Assembly (NCBI GenBank): GCA_036374175.1
Contig: DASUUH010000049.1
Span: forward strand, 48,441 to 112,440
Origin: JASLBX01 sp036374175
GTDB taxonomy: Bacteria > Actinomycetota > Actinomycetes > Jiangellales > Jiangellaceae
Reading direction: 5' to 3'
Length of the DNA stretch: 64,000 nucleotides
A model generated the notes under the pieces. That model saw only the letters and a list, made by a program, of their open reading frames with translations, was not told where the DNA came from and did not search any database. The translations under genes were made by a program, and so were the position numbers. Below are positions 57,767 through 64,000 of this stretch, piece by piece. Position 1 is the stretch's first letter; the number at the start of each line of letters is the position of its first letter.

Positions 57767-60400
57767 CTAACCGCCGCAATCTGGCGGCCGTTGCCCCGGT
57801 GGCCCGTCGCACGGGTCATCAGTCGGATCGGGGTCCGGTTCGGCCTGAGCCACGACGATCGTTACTCGCGAGCCCGGCGGAGCGGACGACCCGCCGCCCG
57901 GACTCTGCTCGATGACCCTGCCCGCCTCCGCGGCATTGGTTTCGCGGTATTCGACGGCGACGTCGAAGCCATCGCGGGTGAGCCGCAGTTGGGCGCGGTC
58001 CTCGCGGTCGCCGACCACGTTGGGCACTGTGACTTCCGGATCTTGAGTCTGCGTCGGCCTCGGCTGCCGGCAGTTCGGCGGCTTGCCCTCCATACCCGGC
58101 GGACAGGTGGGTTCGGCCGTCGGCCCTATCTGGCGGCAGCCCTCGTCCGACCTAGGATCACCCTCCATGCCCGGCGGGCAGGTGGGTTCGACCGTCGGCG
58201 TCGGCGTGGGGTTGACCGGTTCTCCGACGTTGGCCGGTGGCGGGAACGGCAAGACTTCTTCGTCCGCGAGCGCGGCCTTCATGAAGGCCGTCCACGTCCT
58301 GGCCGGGACCTTACCGCCAGGGAAGGGCTCGTCCGGCTCGCCTTCTACGATGCCTCTCAATGACGTGTCGGTGCCGCCGGTGCCGTAGTAGTACATGACC
58401 GAGCCGGCCAGCTGCGGTGTGTAACCGGAGAACCACGAGGTGACCTCCTCGTGGGTACCCGTCTTGCCGGCGGCCGGGCGGTCCAGTTCTCGGGCGGCGT
58501 AGCCGGTTCCGTCCTCTGCTTCGACGACCTGGGTCAATGCATACGTAGCGTCCGCCACGATGTCCTCGTCGAAGACCTGTTCCGGCTCGGACTCGGGTTC
58601 GTAGAGCACTGCACCTGAGGGCGCGGTGACCCGCTGAACTGTGTACGAGTCTGCCTGCCGGCCTTGGGCGGCGAGTGTGGCGTACGCGTTCGCCATCTGG
58701 ATCGGCGAAGCGAGCGAGATACCGATCAGAGAGCGGTACTCCGGGTTGGGCTGGTCAGAGTCGATACCAATGCTCTCCGCCGGTATCCCGGCGCGGACCA
58801 TCGCGTCCTGCATCTTCTGATATCCCAGCTGGAGGGTCATATCGATGAAGGCGGTGTTGATCGATCGCTCTGTCGCTCTGACCAGGTCGACCTCTCCGTA
58901 GTCTCGATCGCCCTGGTTCTCGACGGTGTCATCCTCACCGAGGCGCTCGTCCTCGATCGGTGAATCCCCTTGGAACCGGCTCTCGAGCGAGATGCCTTCT
59001 TCAAGCGCGGCGATGACACCGAACGGCTTCATCGTCGAACCGGGCTGTAGAGCCGACAGGGCGTCATTGACGCCGGGCCGCTCGACGTAGTCGTGGCCAC
59101 CGTAGGCCGCCACGACCTCGCCGGTGCCTGGACGGACGGCGGCAAGGCCGACATGAAGGTCTTCCCAGAACTCGTCGTCCTCGTCACGCGGGAACTCCTG
59201 CTCGACCGCTTCGATCGCCGCCTGCTGCTTGTCCTTGTCGAACGTACTGACGATGCGTAGGCCCCCGGTCTTGATCTGCTGCTCGGTGAGCCCCGCATCG
59301 AACAACTCTTTCTCGACCAGGTCGACCAGGTACCCGTTCGGACCACCCAGGCTGTTGCCGGACTTCGGTGACGCGAACTCCGGGACCTCCGCCGAGTCGG
59401 CGGTCGCCTGGTCGATGGCGCCCATTTGGACCATGCCGTTGAGCACCCACCGCCAGCGACTCTCGAAGTTCGCCGCATTCTGCTCGCCGATCGTCGGGTC
59501 GTGCCGGTTGGGGCTCTGAATAAGTGCGGCGAGCGCAGCGCCCTCCTCCAGGCTCAGATCCGCTACCGGCTTGCCGAAATACGCCTTCGACGCACTCTGA
59601 ATGCCAAGCACGTTGCCGCGGCCCCAGAACACCGTGTTCAGGTACGACTCGAGAACCTGTTCCTTGCTCATCCGCTGGTCGATCTTGACCGAGATGAACA
59701 GCTCCTTGACCTTTCGGGTGAGCGTCTGCTCTGGAGTCAGGTAGTAGTTCTTGACGAACTGCTGAGTGATCGTCGAGCCACCGCCGACGCCACCTTGCAG
59801 CTGATTGACCGCGGCACGGGCAATGCCGATGGGATCAAACCCGCCGTGCTCGTAGAACGAGCGATCCTCGGCCGCCAGGACAGCCTGCTGGACGTGCAGC
59901 GGGACGTCGCTCAGGGTGACCGGTTCCCGGTCGTAGTCGGTGTACTTGTACAGCTCGGTTTCGCCGTCGTTCCAGTAGATGATGGACGCCTGGTAACCGG
60001 TCACCTCGTTCGGGTCTGGTATCGGCGTCATCGCGTACGCGATCCCGATTCCGATCGCGCCAAGCAGGAACATGCCGAGGCCGGTCAGGCCGAGCACCTT
60101 GAAACTGAGGATCTTGCGCCACAGCGGTTTGCCCTTGTCGGCGGCATACCGCCGGCCGCCGCGGCCGGATCCGCTTCCGCCACGTGAACCGGCCGCGCGG
60201 GCGGGTGCCGAACCCCTGCCAGCCGACCGGGTCGAGTCCGGCAACACGCGCCGCGGCGATCGAGGACTGCCCGCTGCGTGGCTGGGGCCGGAGTCGCCGT
60301 TAGGGCGGGCCCACTCGTTCCAGGCTCGGTTGGATCCGATGGACGGCGTACTGGGCCGCGCGTGTGCGCGCCCGGCAGGACGTCGTCGGTCGGTACTCAC
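57767..60400 (-). CDS. bifunctional class A penicillin-binding protein with PASTA domain
   Basis: 877 residues. Basic, disordered N-terminus (1-90), a TM helix (about 102-124), GT51 glycosyltransferase with catalytic Glu178 (AAEDRSFYEHGG), then the transpeptidase with S455TMK458, S513IN515 and K646TG. The C-terminus has a Pro/Thr-rich linker with two CPPGMEG repeats, one PASTA domain (about 789-851, VPNVVGDREDRAQLRLTRDGFDV) and a Pro/Asp/Cys tail. Polymerises and crosslinks peptidoglycan. The counterpart of mycobacterial PonA1, in the same gene order with PadR-ino1 to its right. Confidence 0.95.
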   Translation of the reverse strand: MSTDRRRPAGRAHARPSTPSIGSNRAWNEWARPNGDSGPSHAAGSPRSPRRVLPDSTRSAGRGSAPARAAGSRGGSGSGRGGRRYAADKGKPLWRKILSFKVLGLTGLGMFLLGAIGIGIAYAMTPIPDPNEVTGYQASIIYWNDGETELYKYTDYDREPVTLSDVPLHVQQAVLAAEDRSFYEHGGFDPIGIARAAVNQLQGGVGGGSTITQQFVKNYYLTPEQTLTRKVKELFISVKIDQRMSKEQVLESYLNTVFWGRGNVLGIQSASKAYFGKPVADLSLEEGAALAALIQSPNRHDPTIGEQNAANFESRWRWVLNGMVQMGAIDQATADSAEVPEFASPKSGNSLGGPNGYLVDLVEKELFDAGLTEQQIKTGGLRIVSTFDKDKQQAAIEAVEQEFPRDEDDEFWEDLHVGLAAVRPGTGEVVAAYGGHDYVERPGVNDALSALQPGSTMKPFGVIAALEEGISLESRFQGDSPIEDERLGEDDTVENQGDRDYGEVDLVRATERSINTAFIDMTLQLGYQKMQDAMVRAGIPAESIGIDSDQPNPEYRSLIGISLASPIQMANAYATLAAQGRQADSYTVQRVTAPSGAVLYEPESEPEQVFDEDIVADATYALTQVVEAEDGTGYAARELDRPAAGKTGTHEEVTSWFSGYTPQLAGSVMYYYGTGGTDTSLRGIVEGEPDEPFPGGKVPARTWTAFMKAALADEEVLPFPPPANVGEPVNPTPTPTVEPTCPPGMEGDPRSDEGCRQIGPTAEPTCPPGMEGKPPNCRQPRPTQTQDPEVTVPNVVGDREDRAQLRLTRDGFDVAVEYRETNAAEAGRVIEQSPGGGSSAPPGSRVTIVVAQAEPDPDPTDDPCDGPPGQRPPDCGG

Positions 60401-60547
60401 AGGCGCTCTCGGGGACTAGGAGGCAGGGGCAAGCGCGGTGCTGGGGCACCGGTCGTCAAGGGTACGACGAACCAGGCCGGACGGCGAAAACTCGCCCACT
60501 ACACCACCCGCTTTGGACCGGCCCATTGGGGTGCGCTTGCTTTTCAC

Positions 60548-60602
60548 TTGGTCCAGCACCTACAGTGCCCATATCGATACGATGTATCTATTCGATACAT
60601 CG
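60548..60602 (+). promoter_or_regulatory. PadR-ino1 promoter and operator
   Basis: TTGGTC (60548-60553), 18 bases, TATCGA (60572-60577) as promoter. CGATGTATC (60580-60588), TATTC, GATACATCG (60594-60602) is a perfect 9+9 inverted repeat over the expected transcription start. It contains ATGT...ACAT, the PadR operator core. Autorepression of the PadR-ino1 operon is therefore likely. Confidence 0.7.
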
Positions 60603-60629
60603 GACTGGTAGTTCTGAAGGAGTGTTCCC

Positions 60630-61271
60630 GTGGGCAAACGTGCAGAGGCGCTCGAGCTGGCCGTGCTAGGCCTGCTCCACGACGCGCCTATGCACGGATA
60701 CGAGCTGCGCAAGCGGGTCAATGCACTGCTCGGGTGGGGCCGTGCCTTTTCGTACGGCACCCTGTACCCCTGCCTAAAGGAACTTGTCCGCCAGGGCTAC
60801 CTCACTGAGGACTCGGCCGACCCGGCCGGGACGCACCTCAGCGGCCGACGCGGAAAGATCGTGTACAAGCTGACTCCGGACGGCAAGGAGCACTTCGCCG
60901 AGCTCCTCGCCCAGGCGGGCCCGTCGTCCTGGGACGACGAGCAGTTCGGAGTCCACTTCGCGTTCTTCGCCAAGGCCGACGCCGCAACCCGGATGCGCAT
61001 CCTCGAGGGCAGGCGCAGTCGGCTGCAAGAACGCCTCGAGCAATTCCGATCTGCGCTGCAGCGCACCCGGGAGCGCCTCGACGCATACACGCTCGAACTG
61101 CAGCGCCACGGCCTCGAATCCGTGGAGCGTGAGGTTCGGTGGCTCGACGAGCTGATCAATGCCGAACGGGGGACCGTCGAGCAGAAATCGAATGACAACG
61201 TGCGGCCGGACCAGCACCCAGCTGCCGACCGCAAGGGAACCGGCGCGCCGCCGGCAGCCCCCGCTCAGTGA
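60630..61271 (+). CDS. PadR-family transcriptional regulator
   Basis: 213 residues. N-terminal winged helix: ALELAVLGLLHDAPMHGYELRKRVNALLGWGRAFSYGTLYPCLKELVRQGYLTEDSADPA ... GRRGKIVYKLTPDGKEHF, the PadR pattern with the YGTLYPCL recognition helix. C-terminal coiled coil (RMRILEGRRSRLQERLEQFRSALQRTRERLDAYTLELQ) for dimerisation. GTG start after GAAGGAGT. 16 bases upstream of ino1; the same PadR-ino1 pair exists in mycobacteria. A palindrome covers the promoter. Confidence 0.95.
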   Translation: MGKRAEALELAVLGLLHDAPMHGYELRKRVNALLGWGRAFSYGTLYPCLKELVRQGYLTEDSADPAGTHLSGRRGKIVYKLTPDGKEHFAELLAQAGPSSWDDEQFGVHFAFFAKADAATRMRILEGRRSRLQERLEQFRSALQRTRERLDAYTLELQRHGLESVEREVRWLDELINAERGTVEQKSNDNVRPDQHPAADRKGTGAPPAAPAQ

Positions 61272-61287
61272 GAAGGGAAACGAATTG

Positions 61288-62379
61288 ATGAGCTCGGGCA
61301 ATACCTCCGTTCGAGTAGCGATCGTGGGAGTCGGCAACTGCGCCGCATCGCTTGTCCAGGGTGTGCACTACTACCGTGACGCCGACCCCGCGCACAAGGT
61401 CCCCGGCCTGATGCACGTCCAGTTCGGTGACTACCACGTCCGTGACGTGGAGTTCGTCGCCGCATTCGACGTGGACGCCAAGAAGGTCGGGCTCGACCTG
61501 GCTGACGCGATCGGCGCCAGTGAGAACAACACCATCAAGATCTCCGACGTCCCGCCGACCGCTGTCACGGTGCAACGTGGTCACACCTTCGACGGGCTGG
61601 GCAAGTACTACCGCGAGACGATCGTCGAGTCAGACGAATCGCCGGTGAACATTGTGGAGACGCTCAAGGCGGCCAAAACCGACGTCCTGGTGTGCTACCT
61701 GCCCGTCGGTTCGGAGCAAGCTGCGAAGTTCTACGCCCAATGCGCGATCGATGCCGGTGTCGCCTTCGTCAACGCCCTGCCGGTGTTCATCGCCGGGACC
61801 AAGGAGTGGGCCGACAAGTTCACTGCGGCCGGCGTACCGATCGTGGGTGACGACATCAAGTCGCAGATCGGCGCCACCATCACGCACCGGGTTATGGCCA
61901 AGCTTTTCGAGGACCGCGGCGTGACGGTGGACCGGACGTACCAGCTGAACGTCGGCGGCAACATGGACTTCAAGAACATGCTCGAGCGCGAGCGCCTGGA
62001 GTCCAAGAAGATCTCCAAGACGCAGTCCGTGACGTCACAGCTGGTGGCCGGGCTGGACGACCGCAACGTGCACATCGGGCCGTCCGACTTCGTTGCGTGG
62101 CTGGACGACCGCAAGTGGGCGTTCGTCCGCCTCGAGGGTCGCAACTTCGGTGACGCTCCCGTGAGCCTGGAGTACAAGCTGGAAGTCTGGGACTCGCCGA
62201 ACTCGGCCGGCATCATCATCGATGCCATTCGTGCGGCGAAGATCGCCAAGGATCGCGGCATCGGCGGCCCGATCCTGTCGGCGTCGTCTTACTTCATGAA
62301 GTCGCCGCCGGAGCAGTACCCGGACGATGTGTGTAGGGATTTGGTGGAGAAGTTCATTTCCGGAGAGGTCGAGCGCTGA
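61288..62379 (+). CDS. ino1: inositol-1-phosphate (myo-inositol-3-phosphate) synthase
   Basis: 363 residues. NAD-binding VGVGNCAASLVQGV near the N-terminus and the synthase core: LPVFIAGTKEWADKFTAAGVPIVGDDIKSQIGATITHRVMAKLFEDRGV, LNVGGNMDFKNMLERERLESKKISKTQSV, GPSDFVAWLDDRKWAFVRLEGRNFGDAPVSLEYKLEVWDSPNSAGIIIDAIRAAK. Converts glucose-6-phosphate to inositol-3-phosphate, the entry to phosphatidylinositol and mycothiol. The last codons are repeated downstream (see the repeat at 62360-62510). Confidence 0.97.
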   Translation: MSSGNTSVRVAIVGVGNCAASLVQGVHYYRDADPAHKVPGLMHVQFGDYHVRDVEFVAAFDVDAKKVGLDLADAIGASENNTIKISDVPPTAVTVQRGHTFDGLGKYYRETIVESDESPVNIVETLKAAKTDVLVCYLPVGSEQAAKFYAQCAIDAGVAFVNALPVFIAGTKEWADKFTAAGVPIVGDDIKSQIGATITHRVMAKLFEDRGVTVDRTYQLNVGGNMDFKNMLERERLESKKISKTQSVTSQLVAGLDDRNVHIGPSDFVAWLDDRKWAFVRLEGRNFGDAPVSLEYKLEVWDSPNSAGIIIDAIRAAKIAKDRGIGGPILSASSYFMKSPPEQYPDDVCRDLVEKFISGEVER

Positions 62380-62510
62380 GCGAGCAAAAGTAGCGGCGTC
62401 GCGAAGCAGCCGCTGCCGGAGCCGAGCGAAGCCGAGACCTCGACCAGAACAACCGGAGAGGTCGAGCGCTGAGCGAGCAAAGGTAGCGGCGTCGCGAAGC
62501 AGCCGCTGCC
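62360..62510. repeat. 58-bp direct repeat spanning the ino1 stop
   Basis: Copy 1 at 62360-62417 covers the last seven ino1 codons and stop; copy 2 at 62453-62510 is identical except one A/G. Offset 93 bases. Each copy contains the stem AGCGGC/GCCGCT with an 11-base loop. The 35 bases between are unique and carry CTCGACC, complementary to GGTCGAG in the repeat. Confidence 0.85.
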
Positions 62511-62516
62511 TCTTGA

Positions 62517-62563
62517 GCCGAATTGCCGGGGACGGTCACACGCCGTTCCCGGCATTCGGCTTT
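62517..62563 (+). terminator. ino1 terminator
   Basis: GCCGAA plus TGCCGGGGACGG (to 62535), 7-base loop, CCGTTCCCGGCA plus TTCGGC (to 62560), then TTTC. Long stem of about 18 bp with one bulge and one mismatch. Terminates the PadR-ino1 operon after the direct repeat. Confidence 0.85.
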
Positions 62564-62806
62564 CTGCCCCGCTCTTCAACCGTGCCGCCGGCCACGTCGA
62601 TGTGCCGAACGGTCGACGGAGCGTCTCAGCGCGACGCTCCTGACGTCTATCGCGTAGTTTGCGACTATTTGTTCTGGTCCATGCATCAAGCGATGTAAAT
62701 GATGGCGACCACGTATTGACAGGACGGCACATTTGTAGGGAGCGTCGTCTACCAACTGTGTGTATCCGCGGGCATGCACTATCCTCCGCGACGAAAGGAC
62801 TAGCTG
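62564..62806. other. spacer before the sensor gene
   Basis: 243 bases without a gene. Contains a perfect 8-bp stem-loop GGAGCGTC/GACGCTCC (62618-62640). A TTGACA at 62716-62721 and TAGGGA at 62736-62741 are too close together (14 bases) to be a confident promoter; TATCCT at 62780-62785 is another -10 candidate. AAAGGA precedes the sensor start. Confidence 0.4.
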
Positions 62807-64000
62807 ATGACGCGCACTGCGCGGGGACCTCATCCCGAAGGCCTCGCTACCGAGCCTGAGCGCACTGACGGCATCAGTTCCGACCGAGAGGACGCTAAGC
62901 GGCACAGCCTGCGGTACTCGTTCTTGCACAACCGGAGTGTGCGTGCGCGGGTGGCAGGTCTGGTGTTCATCCCGCTGCTCGGTGCACTGATCTTTGGTGC
63001 ATCGGTGTTCTACGACGCCGTCCGCGACTTCACCACTGCCAATTCGGTCGAGCACAATGCACAGACCGTCCGCACCGTCCTCGCCGTAGCGGACCGGCTC
63101 CAGGACGAGCGCGACGTCACGGCCCTGCTCCGAGCCGGCATCAACGGCGACGGTGCTGTCGCGTCGGCCCGTGACCAGACAGATCAGGCCGTCGCCGCCT
63201 TGAACGCACGATTCGCTGAGTTGTCACCGGACGACGAATCGCCGTTCAGCAGTGCGATCACCGACGCCAGCCAGAGCCTGGAGCGGCTCGAAGTGGCCCG
63301 TGGCGGCCAGGATCGCGAGGCCAACACCGACCGGTACCGCATGATCATCAGGGCCTTGCTCGAGGTGAACGAGGCCAGTGGCGCCGGGCTCACCGATCCC
63401 GACCTGGTCGCCGAGATCGACATCCTCGATGCGCTCGCCCGGTCTACCGAAGCCGCTTCATTGGAGCGCGGCCTGGTCGCACATCTGGTCGCCATCGGCG
63501 AGGACGTGTCGATTGCTCGCGACCGGTTCCTTGCCGTCACCCGTACCGAGCAGGACCTGCTACTCGAACCCTTCGCCGCGGCGGCCGAGTCCCAGGATTG
63601 GATCGCGTACTCCGAAGCCCGCAAGGAGGTCGACGAGGTCCGGCGTGACTTGATCAGCTCCGGTAGCCGCACTGCGACTCCACACGAGTGGTACGAAGTC
63701 TCGAGCAACCGCATCAACGTGATGCGAGACCTGCAGGGCAAGTATGCCGACTCGATCGCCCAGCGGGCCTCTGACGCCGCTTCCTCGGCCCGGTTGGCGG
63801 CTGTGGCAACCGCACTTGTCGTGCTGGTGGTCCTTGTGCTCACGATTCTGTCCGCGTTCGCGGTGGCGCGGTCGATTGTGCGGCCGTTGCGGCGGTTGCG
63901 GTCGGCGGCGTTGGAGGCTGCCGATACCGGGTTGCCGGCGTTGGTGTCTCGGATTCAGGAAGATGGCCCGGCGGTGGTGCGCCGGATCGGTGATGCGGTC
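62807..64000 (+). CDS. nitrate/nitrite-sensing (NIT) HAMP transmembrane sensor, N-terminal part
   Basis: The first 398 codons, open to the window edge. A hydrophilic N-terminus (1-45) precedes TM1 (VRARVAGLVFIPLLGALIFG), a periplasmic helical NIT-type domain (DAVRDFTTANSVEHNAQTVRTVLAVADRLQDERDVTALL ... QRASDAA, about residues 70-325), TM2 (VVLVVLVLTILSAFAV) and the start of a HAMP linker (ARSIVRPLRRLRSAALEAA). Such proteins sense nitrate or other small ligands and signal through a histidine-kinase domain expected beyond 64000. In actinobacteria they are commonly followed by roadblock/LC7, DUF742 and ATP/GTP-binding protein genes (a conservon); this cannot be checked here. Start ATG at 62807 with AAAGGA upstream. 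Confidence 0.88.
   Translation, partial: MTRTARGPHPEGLATEPERTDGISSDREDAKRHSLRYSFLHNRSVRARVAGLVFIPLLGALIFGASVFYDAVRDFTTANSVEHNAQTVRTVLAVADRLQDERDVTALLRAGINGDGAVASARDQTDQAVAALNARFAELSPDDESPFSSAITDASQSLERLEVARGGQDREANTDRYRMIIRALLEVNEASGAGLTDPDLVAEIDILDALARSTEAASLERGLVAHLVAIGEDVSIARDRFLAVTRTEQDLLLEPFAAAAESQDWIAYSEARKEVDEVRRDLISSGSRTATPHEWYEVSSNRINVMRDLQGKYADSIAQRASDAASSARLAAVATALVVLVVLVLTILSAFAVARSIVRPLRRLRSAALEAADTGLPALVSRIQEDGPAVVRRIGDAV

Noticed and set aside
62716..62741. TTGACA ... TAGGGA as promoter of the sensor gene
   Set aside because: The 14-base spacing is too short for a normal sigma-70-type promoter.
1..64000. CRISPR array, tRNA or rRNA genes, transposases
   Set aside because: No spaced identical repeats of CRISPR type, no cloverleaf or rRNA-like segments, and no transposase or terminal-repeat pair recognised. 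The intein is the only clear selfish element.

Overview
This is a high-GC actinobacterial chromosome segment: GTG starts, ATGA/GTGA stop-start overlaps, many apparently leaderless genes with a TANNNT box 6-10 bases before the start, and families typical of Actinobacteria (PadR-ino1, DUF7144, F420/LLM oxidoreductase, BkdABC, intein-bearing DnaB). The block ino1-PadR-bifunctional PBP-GT87-PIG-V-like ... rpsF-ssb-rpsR-rplI ... dnaB (about 42-62 kb) has the gene order found beside oriC in mycobacteria, so the right half is probably within tens of kb of the origin. A FemX-type aminoacyltransferase and a separate thymidylate synthase/DHFR operon would fit an LL-DAP type actinomycete (for example Jiangellales or Propionibacteriales), but the sequence does not fix the genus.

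Layout. 1-2.5 kb: branched-chain/2-oxoacid dehydrogenase operon bkdABC (bkdC cut by the window edge), with the matching E3 (lpdA) at 13.5-14.9 kb. 2.8-15.9 kb: single genes and small operons (thioesterase, EamA exporter, HTH-TPR regulator with a divergent 38-residue secreted peptide, aminotransferase, 4-TM protein, LMW phosphatase with fructosamine kinase, ABC exporter, VOC protein, GNAT, LLM oxidoreductase). 16-23 kb: HrpA helicase, TauE/SafE transporter, thyA-folA, a lipoprotein. 23-34 kb: TetR with a beta-helix membrane protein, pirin, purine permease, GT4 glycosyltransferase, a nine-residue-repeat protein coupled to an RDD protein, a secreted LVIVD propeller with a PA domain, and a frameshifted pseudogene. 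34-42 kb: a leftward membrane-protein operon (SHOCT, ClC, unknown), a HerA-like ATPase, a Vps62-like/membrane fusion. 42-62 kb: the replication/ribosome/cell-wall block, interrupted by MATE, UbiB-kinase, endonuclease IV, MarR/YceI and FemX/racemase-like genes. 62.8 kb to the end: start of a nitrate/nitrite-sensing transmembrane sensor.

The most interesting candidate is the divergent pair at 4.9-6.56 kb. An XRE regulator with a TPR-type C-terminal half faces a 38-codon gene that has a good ribosome-binding site, a Sec signal peptide predicted to release the nonapeptide TWLGPLGCC, and its own strong terminator. This is the architecture of Firmicute RRNPP peptide quorum sensing, seen here in an actinobacterium. 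Other points: a complete DnaB intein with a homing-endonuclease core, a DnaA-box cluster upstream of dnaB, several long perfect or near-perfect intergenic palindromes, a duplicated ino1 3' end, and clear operator palindromes for the PadR, MarR and TauE genes.

No tRNA, rRNA, CRISPR array, transposase or prophage module was seen.
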